DNA from: Membranipora membranacea
Lineage: Eukaryota > Bryozoa > Gymnolaemata > Cheilostomatida > Membraniporidae
NCBI GenBank assembly: GCA_914767715.1
Contig: OU612070.1
Coordinates: forward strand, 16,383,501-16,447,500
Length of the DNA stretch: 64,000 bases
Direction: 5' to 3'
Part shown: positions 38,002 to 50,226 of the stretch, piece after piece
Numbering within the stretch: position 1 is the first letter of the stretch
How the letters are laid out: each line of letters begins with the position of its first letter
Notes under the pieces: generated by a model
Told to the model about the DNA's origin: nothing
What the model saw: only the letters and a program-made list of their open reading frames with translations
Databases searched by the model: none
Program-made: the position numbers and the translations under genes

Positions 38002-38043
38002 CAAGGAGTTGTAGACCTACCGTTGTAGGTCTACAACTCCTTG
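38002..38043. mobile_element. 42-bp perfect hairpin insertion with 7-bp direct repeats
   Basis: Two 19-base arms starting CAAGGAGTTGTAGACC surround a four-base loop (CGTT). The insert is flanked by AACAAAG on both sides (37995-38001 and 38044-38050), while copy 1 at the same place has a single AACAAAG and no hairpin. It lies in the intron between the RING and B-box 1 exons. Confidence 0.8.
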
Positions 38044-40369
38044 AACAAAGTCACAAGTAAAACTATTATCTTATTCTTAGGTTTGTCTTGAGAAGACCCA
38101 ATATTATACAACTATAATATTTCTGCACACAAGCAATGTTTGCCACATGCTGACTCTTGAAAGGTCTTAGCGTCATGAGTAGGATATGCTTCAATTTGAT
38201 AGAGCATCAGCAGTCACCAGGGCACAAGCTCTCTTGCAGTCACATCTCTATGAAGTGCTCTGAACATTGGGCGTTGTTGAAGCCACTGATGTTCTGTAAG
38301 AGATGGCAACTGGGAATGTGGTAGAAGAAAGATTTGTTCAAGCAACAACTCATTCAAATACCTTATGGTGCACGATGATTATTAATAGCACAACTTCAAC
38401 CAGTTATGTTCTCAAAAGTGACTAGCACAATTATGCTTTCTTTTTAGAACTGTGTTTGATGAAGGTATAGATGACATCCCATCAGCAGGTGCTCCACTAG
38501 ACAAGTTTCTGTGCTGTGATGTTTGTATGAGAAAAGATGACAAGAGAAGACTGGCTCAGATTTACTGTGTGGTCTGCCAAAAAAAGTTTTGTACTCCTCA
38601 TGAAAAGGTACAGATCATTTTCAGGATTTGAATGTATGCTAGACTGTCAAAGCAATCATACACTCATAAACAAGCATAAATGAAATACCTCTGCTGGTGG
38701 CCATTTTTTGTATTCATTGAACTTTGTTGACACCATAAAAGTCATACCTATGAATTCTCACCCATAGTTTGGTAGGCGTACGCTCATTAGCCCGGGTACA
38801 ATGTAATAATCTTCATAGTATCATGCATTCTTGCTTAATGGATGTACATATTCTATAACAATTGTTGTGAAGCATAAGCCGCAATACCATGATGCTGTTT
38901 TCAAATAGTTTATTTTCCTTCTATCAAAGAGTCATAACGATGCACTGGATGACCACATGCGTATTAGAATGGATGAGTATCGACCAATTGGAAATCTGCT
39001 CTGATGGTTAGTGGGTAGAATCATTTATCTCAGATACGTAACAACCTTCCTTCTTGTCTTAAAGTAAACCCCAAGTCATATTATCAAAAATATCAAAGCA
39101 GTGTAATTTTCTAAATTAATATTTGATAAACCGATATATATTGTAATAAACGACAGTAAACTTCTGACACCTCCCCATATTTGGTACTATTTAAAAGATA
39201 TCAGTTTGAGTCTTTGTCTCTAAGCCTGGAATGAAGTACCCTCTCCATGTATATTTTGATAAATATCTTAAATAGGTGGCAGGCATGAGCTGAGGTCAAT
39301 ATCAAACATGGTCGCAAAGCTCATCGACATGGTTAATGAGAAGAAGGTATGGATATTCGATAAGGAGGAGCACCTGTTAGGAATGTCCAAACAGCTGACA
39401 GCTGTCATATCAGGCTGGGATACAGAAACTCAAGAGTTGGTTGACAAGCTTCATAACGCCAGAGATAAACAAGTATATAGAATTCTATGACAAACATTTC
39501 TGGGTGCAGGAGGACAGCTCCTAGTTATACGTTGTTACTAGTCGGACCGATCATATAGCAGTCATTATGGATTTGATTCTTAGGGAACATAGTAGCAATA
39601 GGATAGGAGCATAGGAGCATAATATTCTTACTTCGACTAGGTTATTATAAAGAAAACTTGGTAACTGTGATTGAGCTAACAAGCTAGAACACAGAATAAA
39701 ACAATTAAAATGTGGAAAGGGAGTCTTATAGTAATTAATTAATAAAATTAATGCGTTGATACAGATCCAATATAGAATCAACGAAGGATGATCACATCAG
39801 GTACAGGTACAAGTGATTCATATCCTTTCACATTTACTTTTAGGTTGCAGGTCTTATGCAGCAATATGTTGAGCTTGAGGAAAATCTGAGAGAACTCAGA
39901 AATCTATCAAGAATTGAGGTGATAAGTTTCCGTGATGATGAGATCGGAAGTCTCCTGGATAAGCTCAGCAGACAAGTAGCTAGGATCGATACCAGACTTT
40001 ACACCTATCATGAGGTAGCTACTAGGTAGAATATCTATTCGGATCGGTTATCATCTTGTTTCATATTGCCATTGTTACGTTGATAAGCATCACTGAGACC
40101 TTCACCTGTAGCTGAAGAAGTATTCCAAAATCCAATTTGTTTTGGCATAGAAATTAATTTTTCTGTTTCACATGCCTATGATTATAGCTTTAATGGCTCG
40201 ATTGATCATGATTCAAAATGAGCTGAATTTGCAAGTTGCCTGTTTTAGTCTGTCCTGTCGGCCTGTGGAGTTGCACTTTCCTATAATATAACCCCCTACA
40301 GTATTTGAAACGTATAAATATCTTTTCATGGTTTTTTTCCTGTGTATGTAATTGTCTTGTACTTGAGTA

Positions 40370-40565
40370 GGAGGTGGCTCAGTTGGTTAGTGTGCCGGTC
40401 CTTCAGCATGCAAGTGGTGAAGGTTGTGGTTCAAATCCCACTGCGGTCCATCGACTAGTGGGGTTTTGTTGGGCCCCTGGTGCGCTCCGACCTGCCTGCA
40501 AACTTGGCGCAGACATTGCAGCCTCGCCATTAAGGCAACTAATAATGGAATGTCTGAATCGTCTT
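40370..40565 (+). mobile_element. tRNA-derived SINE in the TRIM-NHL copy 2 intron
   Basis: The head has an A-box-like GGTGGCTCAGTTGGTTAGTG and a B box GGTTCAAATCC at about 55 bases spacing, then a body ending GCAGCCTCGCCATTAAGGCA. It shares the body with the SINEs at 21711, 26385 and 54362. It sits in the intron before the exon at 40623. Confidence 0.8.
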
Positions 40566-42377
40566 CGTTCTGACCCCTCACTGATGTAAGCTCCATTCTC
40601 AGCCTTTCTTGTATTCTACCAGGTAGATGTGGCAGGTGGATACAAAGAGACAGAGAAACTTATAAATGAACTGATGAATATGAAGATCCCTCAATATAAA
40701 CCTTCATCTAATCATGTCCAGCTCTCTGATACAGGTATTTAATATCTCCTGATTTAGTTATCAAAATCTCTATTCTATTCTTTATTACTGGAACACCGTA
40801 AATGTGCTGCTTTGTATCACAATAACAGTTTCATATTTCGATTTTAAAACTTCTCTATCACTCAGAAACATCCTTCTTATCTCATTCGATATTATCTTAC
40901 TGTACTGTAAATATAGAACATTGCGTATGGGATAGATATTCATTGGATATTGTCCACCTTTCTTTGCCTACCTTCCCCTTGCTGCATGAATCACTGTAAG
41001 TTTTCAATTACTGTTATCAATCTATCGCTGCTGACTCTGCGGAACGAAGCTACGTATGATTAAGCTGTTTTATTTTCAGATTGTGGTGATGTTCAGCTTG
41101 CTGTCGAGATAAAACAATCATCTCGAATACTGGTGGATCTGCCCTTCTTAGCTTATAACAATCCTCCAACTTCTATGAAAATACTCAGTACTGTCCAACT
41201 CCCCTCCCGTGTCCACTCTGTTACTAAATACCAGAATTTAATTTATGCTGGTCTGGAAAATAGCAAACTCATGAGGGTCACTGAACCTGTTAATACCAGC
41301 TCACCGTCTGAGTTTGTGAAAAATGTTGGGGGGTATGTATCCAGTGCCCATGTTTATAATAATGAGCTGTATGTATTATCACAAAATGCCAGTAAGGTTT
41401 ATGTGTATGACTTACAGGGTAAACTAAAGAGGTCCTGGTCCCATAACAGTAACAGTAATGGCTTTAATAAGCTCAGAGTAGTAAACGAGAAGGTGGTTGT
41501 CCCAGCTTCTCAATCTCTAACCGTTTATACTCTTCAAGGTCAGCTAATAAAACAGATCATATGTCCTGATATGTCAACATACCATAAAGCATTAGCTGTA
41601 TGCGGGGATGACTCTGTTATCTTAACTGACTGTGGTACAAACAGTGTACTCAGAGTGAACCTAGACAGTGGGAAGGTGATGTGGACATCTAAACATGTAA
41701 ACCAACCACTAGGAGTCGTCTGTTACAAGGACAGATATGTACTCGTGTCAAACTATAACACAGAAACTAAGATATGGATACTGGATGTGGATACAGGTAT
41801 ATTCATAATATTTGCATGATTTATATACACTTTATATATTGGTAAATGACAGAGCTATTATTTATTGGCATATCTTTTGTGCTCAATTAAATTTGTGAGA
41901 GAAACCAGTTCTATCTTGGCCCAACTGTTCCTTTCCTTCACTCAGCATTCAGTCAATGATAATGCGAGTTGGGATTTCTTCAGCTAAGGTTGTTTTGCGA
42001 AAAAAGATTATGATGTTGTATCATCAATTAGTATGTAAATATATGATAAATTTTAGTTTGCTGATCAAGTTGTAGATTTGTATAACATGTATGATTAATA
42101 TGGAATGCAAAATCATGGTCTACTCGCGGAATATACCACTGTCTAAATCCTGGCGTGTCTTGTTAACTTTTTTTAATGTTTTAATGAAACAGACAAAAAA
42201 CTCCTTTATGTTGATTTCTTGTTGGATTTCCATTTTTCAGCTGAGAAAGTAGGTGAGCTCCGCGGCCAGACAGATGAGAGCTGTGATCACTTTGACCTGG
42301 ATATTGATGGTGACACTCTTATTATTGCTAAATACGATCTAAACTCAATACAGTGCTATGAGCTGATCACAGAATAG

Positions 42378-44650
42378 GTAACTAGTGATCCACTCTGTTC
42401 TTGGTTCTCTCCATCAGTTCCGGTCAATGATATGAATTTATGGATCAGTGGTAAATTACATAGCTTGGCTATTAGTGGGAATATGCCATCCGTATAAAGC
42501 TTTGTGTCAGGGTCTAAAGAAAGCTATAAATCTGGAAGCTTTTACGTGATGCATTGATTGACGTCCCAGTAACGACATTCAAAAACTCAGGCAAGCTGCT
42601 TGACAGAAGTTTACATGTGTCAGCTATTCTAGTTTCTGAACTTATGGACCAATCAGAGATGAATAATGCGGTCAAGCATACATGAATAGCCATACGCTGG
42701 CTCAGGGTCAGATATGTACTCCTCACCCATCCTCATATATCAGTGGTTCTGGTTGTAATATAAGGTCTAGCGGTACAAGTTTGAAGGTGTGTTTTCCTTT
42801 ACTGTGTTATCAGCATAGATTTAAAAACAGTACTGTTTTTAAATCTACTGTACTATTTAAATCTACTGTTTTTAAATCTACTATACTGTTTTAAAATCTC
42901 AATCTACTGTACTGTTTTTAAATCTATGGTTATCACCCATATTTCTCTCTGACTTTCTGTTCATCCTCTTTTCTAAAGGATGTCTTCCCGTGTCTTTATT
43001 AATAGATGAATCTTTAAAACACTATCCAAATCGCAAGTATGAAATAAATAGGCAGTGCGAAATATGTTTTATAGTGAAAGGAGTTTTTTGTAGTTTTTGA
43101 ACACAAGCTTCAAATAACCATATTTTTTGCTTTGTACAAGAGTATCTCTGTTTAATATTTTATATCCTTAATTACATTTTGATTTCCAGTGTTTCGTTGC
43201 CTTGCTCAATGTACAGATGATGATTTCTGTTGTCAGCTACCATGTTTATTCTACATTATTTAAATCTATCTTAACAGGATTATTTCGAGCATGAGTTTTA
43301 TTGGGACTAACCTAGTTCCCCAACTATTAACATATGGTCAGAGATCAAATACACTGGTGGTTGCACACCATAATCAACCAGATAAACAAAAAAAGATATA
43401 TTTTCTATAAAATAACCACTTGATTTAATGTTAATCATACTGATCAAGCCTCAAGAGGTGCGACTGATAAGTATCCAGTCATTCTACCTAAAAATGATAC
43501 TTCACCCATCTCCTGTCAATATATGCTGACCCCCATGTCTCTACCGTATAAACATCTCCTCTATGGGCAATTGCTTCCTCTTTCATTCAGATAGGACGAC
43601 TCTTATATTTTGTTTTGGAGCAGCTATCTTACTGGATTAGTTTTAATCACGTATGTTTATAGCCGTAAGTAGGATTCATTATCTCAAGATCCTTTTTAAC
43701 AGAATTACAGAATCTTCACACAGTGCTGTTGCCAAATCCAAAGAGATGCGCTCTCTGCTTTTTGTGGCTTGTTTGAGTTCTCAGCCTGCCAGCCCAACTC
43801 TAGTGAGCAAATTCATGGCATACCACTGCGAAAAACTCGCAATTACAGCCTTGATCTTGGCATTATGTAATCAGATCATCATATCTAGTTAATTTCATCG
43901 GTATAATTACTTTTCTATGTCAGACATTCAAGTCTGGTCTTGGGTTTGTGATCACAATATGCTGTGTCACACCTCACCTACTACTACTATTCACTGCGCT
44001 GTTTTTCAACCCCTTTTTGTGCAAAAGCTCTTCAAAGGCTTCACCACCAGCATTGACGTATTCACACCTCTCCCATACATTTTTGCACAACACTTTCAGT
44101 ACTTTATTATGCCTAAACATGTATCTACCGAGTCTGATTGAAAATTAGACAATACATGCCGTAATGTACACTAGACCAAACACCATTGTATAAAAAACAC
44201 ATATGAGAGGTTTTAACAATAGTTATATCACTGGACTATATACATGTTACATTTGTTACGTATGTATAGTGTTAATGGATTTATAATTGAGCGCCTTGAT
44301 TAGCGTTTCAATTGTAATAATTTATAATGCGTAAAAACATCATAATATATGTATAAGGTTATAGGTAACAGTGCACAACTGACATACAATATATATTCAT
44401 TCTGTCAAGGGGTAGATTCTACACATCTTAAAATGGCTACAAGTGGTGATAAAACTTCAATGAACGTATCTGAGTTCAGATCTGTATATGAGAGTGAAGG
44501 GCAGTATAACCTGTACAGATTCCATATTGAGCTAAACTAGCATACGATATAACCAGATAGAGAGTCAGTAGCAACAAGAGCTTCGTACAAATGTTGATGA
44601 ATCTTTACTTACATTGTCTGATTGATTACCTTGTTGGGTACACCAAGGAG
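42378..44650. other. Downstream flank of TRIM-NHL copy 2
   Basis: Homologous to 23610-25817 and 56370-58255, including the metalloproteinase-like relics. No intact gene is seen. One 115-bp insertion is private to this unit (42814-42928). Confidence 0.45.
42814..42928. mobile_element. 115-bp MITE with 20-bp terminal repeats
   Basis: The ends are CATAGATTTAAAAACAGTAC and its exact inverse. GTTATCA occurs on each side (42806-42812 and 42929-42935), and a base that differs from the empty site follows the left copy, so the true duplication may be 8 bp (GTTATCAC). Units 1 and 3 have one GTTATCAC (unit 3 TTATCAC) and no insert. The inside is made of CTGTTTTTAAATCTA repeats. Confidence 0.8.
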
Positions 44651-44654
44651 TTAA

Positions 44655-45031
44655 AGGGCAACCAAGGTTTCAAACAACTTCTCATTGATGGCCATTGATT
44701 AATAGCAGATTGCACCTTCTGCTTGGGGAAAAAGACAAAATATAATTCGGATGATTATTCAGCCAGAATTCTTGTGAAACATTTCTTCCATCAGGCACTC
44801 AAACTCAGCTAAAAGAGAATACCACATAGCAGTTTCCTGTTCCTGTTATTATTTAGCCTGTGCTCTATAATTATTATAGCAAAGTGTTGGAACCTCCCCT
44901 AAACTGAAGTGTTACCCAGCTTAGAGTCAGCAACTACCTTGAGTTTTGCATCGGGTAATGCACAAAGCTGATGCTGCCTAGCACATTATTTACTACCCAT
45001 TAACGCATTGCTGCGAAACCTTGGTTGCCCT
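44655..45031. mobile_element. 377-bp TTAA-flanked MITE
   Basis: Perfect 17-bp ends AGGGCAACCAAGGTTTC and its inverse are flanked by TTAA (44651-44654 and 45032-45035). TTAA targets are used by piggyBac and Kolobok elements. It is inserted in the TTAA of the mini-palindrome CAAGGAGTTAAAG. There is no coding content. Confidence 0.8.
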
Positions 45032-45035
45032 TTAA

Positions 45036-46741
45036 TTATTGCGAAATCCATGACGCGACGCAATCTGGTTGTGCATGGCCAGTGCCTGTATCATATGATT
45101 TATCATTGAGAATTTAGGAATTGGGTATGAAAATTTAAGTTTTAGAGCGCTTATAGCCATTTTTTCGGAAAAATTTTCATGGCACACTATGTGGAACACT
45201 TGTAGGTATTTTCACTTGCAGCCATTGGAAAAATTTTCTATTTTTTCCCATCAAAATAAGCCAAAACCCCAACCGCAAACACATCATTGTGATGAAAAAA
45301 AATTACCGGGCTAGCTTGTTTTTTCTACTGCCACTTGCCAGCCATATAAGCTGTGTCCTGTCTCTCTTACTCATATGTTACACATTCAGTGGGTGTTTTT
45401 AATTTTTGATTAAATGAAGTACGAGTAGCCTGTGAACAAGTGATCGGAGGTGTAAAAGTTTGCAGCTTGCCTCATTTTCAGTCACAATGTACATAATGTC
45501 AAGATTCAGATTTGCTCTCCAGATAACGTAACTTTATTGAGGGTATTATTATCGGTTTTTTGTTTCTTATGTCAAAGAAGATCAATTAAGATTGGTGCTA
45601 AAATCAGATGTGGCGTTACTGTCAGTCCTCATTGCTCATTAGATCACTTTTTGGCTGCCTCTCTTATATTTTTATAGCATCAATCCATTTCTGCCGGAGA
45701 ATCACAGCTGTATGAAATTCTAACTCTGGTCATTTTAAAGGATTGAACACTCCTACTACAATCATCCCCCTTCCCTCAAAACTATGCAAACAAATATACA
45801 TGTATACGTCAACTGCCAGTGCCTTTACTGGAGTGTATACAAAATATTATGAATGATGCTGAAGTTGCCATCTCAACTAATTTACAAACACAAACAAACA
45901 ACCATAGTCATAATAATCATACCAGAAATTTGTATCAAACATCCACAACGACCGCTCTGAAGCAAATGGTCCCTTATTTCAAGTATGGTGAGAAATCAGA
46001 AATATCCGTCAACTCAAAATGTCACATTAGTGAGTAATGTTCTGAAAAATCTGGAGTCAGTCAGGATAGGTATGTATGTGAGTTTTCCATTCAAATATGC
46101 ACTTGATACTCAGCGACTTATCAAAAATTTTGTTACAAAATGCATTCATTTATATGCTTTCAAAACCTGCTGTGTATTTGAATGGTTTTGTGAATTCAAA
46201 AACTAGAGGACACCACCAGAGAGGGAATTTAGAGCTCTAAATGACATAGCCAAATCTAAACGCCGAATCTTAGTCAAAACCGTATGTAAATTGCTTCTGC
46301 AAATGGCGGAACTTAGCGGCCAACTTTTAACCTCCAGTCAGCTTTTCCACAAGCTATGTGTACACCTTATACTGAACAAATAACATTAACTCACTTGATG
46401 GCTAACAATGAGTAAAAGAGACAGAATCCAACTTATGGTTGAGAGAAACGTGGAAAAAACAAGCTAGCCCGGTAATTTTTTTCATCACAATGATGTGTTT
46501 GCGGTTGGGGTTTTGGCTTATTTTGATGGGAAAACATAGAACAATTTTCCAATGGCTGCAAGTGAAAATACCTACAAGTGTTCCACATGGCGTGACATGA
46601 AAATTTTTCCAAAAAAATGGCTATTAGCGCTCTAACACATAAATTTTCATGCTCAATTCCTATATTCTCAATGATAATTTATATGATACAGGCACAAGCC
46701 ATGCACAACCAGATTGCGCTGCGTCATGGATTTCGCAATAA
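45036..46741. mobile_element. 1.7-kb TTAA-flanked element with arms of about 290 bp
   Basis: The arms (about 45036-45325 and 46454-46741) are inverted copies starting TTATTGCGAAATCCATGACG. TTAA flanks both ends (45032-45035, shared with the neighbouring MITE, and 46742-46745). The 1.1-kb centre has a small open frame at 45819-46037 (begins MPLLECIQNIMNDAEVA) of unknown nature and no transposase. This points to a non-autonomous Kolobok- or piggyBac-type element. Confidence 0.8.
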
Positions 46742-46745
46742 TTAA

Positions 46746-47141
46746 GTAGGACGTTTTGAGCACTGCATTGTCCACTCTAGAGTATATAATAACTCTATGG
46801 GTCTGACATGATGAGCTGTGAATCAATATATATCCCTGGATGCATGATGTTGCTTCCAATTCTTCCGTTTACTAGCCACTATCATGTTACAATTTTTTTC
46901 AAGTTGTCTTTCCTTCATGCCCAGGGGCATCACTCTACAATCCCAATTTATATCACGCTTGCGTATTGATCAGAGGAAATCAGTTGGGAGAGGTGAAACT
47001 TCAGGAGAGAGAAGGTGGATACATAGTGAACAAGCAGAGTTGTGACTGCATATAAAGAAACTATTTCTCCAGACAGGCAGGCAAGTACCCAAGTATCTAA
47101 CACCTTGGACTGTCTGTTGTATTTCATATAGTATGAACTAG
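46746..47141. other. Truncated 5' flank of unit 3
   Basis: From about 46799 the sequence equals 17705-18043 of unit 1, including the TATA-like element (47051-47057). It is cut at GAACTAG (47135-47141) by the insertion that runs to about 50869. The SPRY cassette that should precede it is absent. Confidence 0.6.
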
Positions 47142-47281
47142 TTGTTACCAGTGGAGCATGATTCTGTTGTCAAAGTAATGTAAATTTCAGTGTTTTATTT
47201 TACTTGATGAATCTTTATACTATAATTTTACTTTCAATCAATAGTTCTCGATTAAAAGATGTTCTAGTGTTGTTCTTTGCT

Positions 47282-48020
47282 CTATTTGTCGAAGATGAGG
47301 CTAGCCAGCTCCGTGCGCCTCGGATGGAGAGCAGCAAACATGTCTGTGACTTTTTCGTTGTCTATTGACACCCCCCAGTGAATGCTCATTAAAGCAAGAG
47401 CATCGAGCCTCTGGCTCGTTTGTGTCTTCCTGAGATATGAGTTCAGCCTTCGTAGGGTACTGAAGCTCCGTTCACACTCGCATGTGGTTACTGGTAGAGT
47501 AGCCGCTATCTCAGCAGGATGTTGATGTTAGGAAATAGGGAGGGGGGGCACTTATCCAGTACCATGGTGATAGACCCGTCACCTACCTCCATTCCTGCCG
47601 AGTGTTGAGACCACCTTACCAATTCCATATCGAGGAGCTGTGGTGTGGGCATGTCGTTCTCATATTGTACCTTAGCAGCCTCTAACTCAGTGACGTTTAT
47701 GCTGACTGGAGGGAGCAATCCCATAAGGGAAGTAGCAATAGAAGATATACCTGCAATATAACATAGTAATTAAACCAAGTTTCATTATAATCACTCTATG
47801 ATGCTCTCTTAATCTCTTATGAATGCTCTATGATATCAAACATTGGAAAGTATCAAACAAAACTAGAAAGCCAACATAATTCAATGTTGTTGTTATTTTC
47901 TTTCCGGACGCCAAACAAGAATTACAATTAATACGACATGCACCTGTAAACTGGGCATCTAGCTGGGCTATCAGATGATCCAGGAATGGAAGGTAAAGGC
48001 TGACGTGATAGTAGTAGATA
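47282..48020 (-). pseudogene. hAT transposase relic (P52rIPK/ZMYM-like), frameshifted
   Basis: On the minus strand one exon ends at 47944 and reads YYHVSLYLPFLDHLIAQLDA. An intron 47943-47751 (GT-AG, frame kept) leads to ISSIATSLMGLLPPVS...LLDMELVRWSQ...LFPNINILL. The frame then breaks (TAG at about 47506) and continues in another frame as AEIAATLPVTTCECERSFST, LRRLNSYLRK and DALALMSIHWGV, to TAG at 47284-47282. This is the C-terminal hAT dimerisation domain; the CECERSFS core is diagnostic. Further upstream exons may lie near 48190-48490 but are not certain. The frameshift marks it as dead. Confidence 0.85.
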
Positions 48021-48730
48021 GTAACTGTTTTAACTTAATACATGCACAACTTTCTTATATGTATATCATCAGATGTTTACTACAGAGCTTACATCTTGTG
48101 CTACTCTTTATAGGATGCAATGACATGCTGCACAGTGCACTAATGATAAAGCTTAACGTACAGGGTAACAACATGCAGAACAGAGCTGGTTTAAACTTTA
48201 CCTCCCGCAGTCGCTTCACTGCATGTACTGGTTGATGGCGCTGGATCCATGCTTGATGAGATAATTATTATATGTCAACAGCAGTTCAATAGCCACCTCG
48301 AATAGCTATACAATACAATTTTGGTTAGCAAAGTATCAGAGTGCAGTAGGCCTGCGGTTTGACAGAGCAAAATTCTGTGTTGCTATAGTATACTGTCTTA
48401 CCTTTTGTCACCAAGACTTCCAGATGGCTTCTTTGTAGCAGAAGGCAAGTACTGAAACAGCGAGCGCTGCTGTCCCTGATCGGATTTTCGTTTTGACATC
48501 CCGACAAACGCTAAGTAGGTCTACTAAGGTGAATAATAAGCTACAACAAATATCAGAATTACTCAATGGGAACGGTGATAGAAAAATCTCTCAGTAGCAT
48601 CGGCATAGGTCTAAGCTTGAATAATACTGGATAGATGGATGTTGGCCTGAGTATGGTTGGTTGATAGTGAACCTTTGCAAGTTGTACTGTAGACAAATCC
48701 CCCAGGTGCCCATGCCCATGGCCTACTACT

Positions 48731-49472
48731 CAGACTTGCCAACCTAATTTTTCCAAAATGAGTACAAAAATTTGCAAAATGCTTAAAAATGCTTACAAAA
48801 CTCCAGGGTGCCTCAAATGACCAGAAAACGCCACAAACAATTTTTAGCGCTACGCGCGAAAAATGCTATTATCACAGAAAGAAGTCCTTGGTAGCGTAGG
48901 AGTGCAGATCACTCAACATTAGTCTTTTTCCCTTTGCGTTGCAAGGTGCAATCTGCTAATAATAAATGAGAAGTTGTTTATAACCTAGCCTGTCTGGACA
49001 AGACAGGCTATTTGAAACCCTGTTTGCCCATCCTCCCTGGTTTGCCCTTGAAACACTGGGGCAGGAGATCTGAGTTATCTCACCCCAACAAGGGGGTAGA
49101 CAACTTTGTTACTCTGATTGAAGAAAAGTTGAAGTTGGCAGAACCACCATATATTCTACAATGGATTACTAGTTATGTTGTGTCTCATTGAAGAAAAGTT
49201 GCAATTTGGCTCATGCAAAACTTGGACAGGTAAAAAGTCAACTGTAAATCAACATCATGGTTTTCTGCAGCCAATACCAGATTTTTAGACTATTATTTAA
49301 CAATGACAACCAAGTAAACACTAAAGATAAAAGATGCGTTTTTGATTACCTAATTAGTTTAACAGGCGTTTGAAAAACCAGAAATGAGTACAACTAGCGT
49401 TTTGCGTTTAAAACTCAATTAGTGTCAAATAAGCGTTTACAAAGGCTTTATGCGTACAGGTTGGCAAGTATG
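48731..49472. mobile_element. 742-bp hAT-like MITE
   Basis: The ends CAGACTTGCCAACCT and, inverted, CATACTTGCCAACCT are flanked by the 8-bp target duplication CTACTACT (48723-48730 and 49473-49480). No transposase is present. Confidence 0.85.
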
Positions 49473-49585
49473 CTACTACTACTGTAACTCTGGCCCAACC
49501 CTACAACTACTACACTACTGTCTCCCAGCGCCTGTGGTCTGGCTGCTTGGTGTGAAGTAAAGTCAGCGTTTATGATCTGGGGTCA

Positions 49586-49779
49586 GGCCCGCCAACTTTC
49601 ACTCATTTAGAGTGAGCCTCACTCAGTTGCCCCACTCAAAATAGTATGAGTGAGATTAAGTGAGACAATTGCCCCACTTTGACTCAAGTTTATATCTACT
49701 GTAGTATCATGGAGAGGAAAATTGCCCCAATACTAACCAATCTCACTCAATTGCCCCACCTTGGGGTTGGCAGGGCTGA
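49586..49779. mobile_element. Probable 194-bp MITE
   Basis: Imperfect ends CAGGCCCGCCAAC and, inverted, CAGCCCTGCCAAC bound a segment made of GAGTGAG and TTGCCCCA repeats in both orientations. No target duplication was found. Confidence 0.5.
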
Positions 49780-50226
49780 TGATCCCATGATAATGGTGTT
49801 GTGATAGACCATGGTTTCTGGTGGCTGGGGCATGTGTATGTATTGCTTAATCATCAAACAAGGACATAAGCCTAATGGCCTCTTGTAAAAAAGATGTATA
49901 TTGAGTGTCCAGAAAATGGCTTTTGAAATTCCCTCACTTGGAATTTCCAAAAGGCATTTAGTCCTTGGCATTCACATGACCCTGACATAAAAGAAACTAG
50001 CCAACTTGACTTGCTATACTTACAGTTTGTAATTGGCAGATTAAAATCTATGTCAATGGTTGCCATGGATTTATTAGCTGCAGGATTACCTTCACCATAA
50101 CAATAAATTTTATGATGGAAGGAGTAAAAAAATTGAAAAAATGGCCAAGAACAAGAATAACAGACTTTACCACAGCACACACATCAACACACTCTTGATT
50201 ATACTGTTGTATGTATCAACTCATAG

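Larger units (their letters stand above)
37545..42377 (+). pseudogene. TRIM-NHL copy 2, disrupted by a 107-bp deletion in B-box 2
   Basis: The exons correspond one to one with copy 1: 37545-37711, 38448-38607, 38930-39006, 39276-39472, 39844-40014, 40623-40734, 41080-41796, 42241-42377 (stop TAG). The third exon is 77 bp instead of 184. The 107 bases missing relative to copy 3 (equivalent to 52866-52972) remove all the B-box 2 zinc ligands, shift the frame, and bring in TGA after DEYRPIGNLL. Skipping the exon does not restore the frame. The deletion joins at a shared TAT. RING and B-box 1 remain open, so a truncated protein of about 136 residues is possible. The coiled-coil and propeller exons are nearly identical to copy 3, showing that the break is young. 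Confidence 0.85.

Noticed and set aside
40374-40450. Possible tRNA gene (A and B box present), also at 54366
   Set aside because: The acceptor stem does not pair, the sequence continues into a shared non-tRNA body, and identical-body copies occur elsewhere. It is a SINE head.
49872-50180. 102-codon minus-strand open frame
   Set aside because: Aromatic-rich, no motif, lies between a MITE and a LINE tail; treated as chance.
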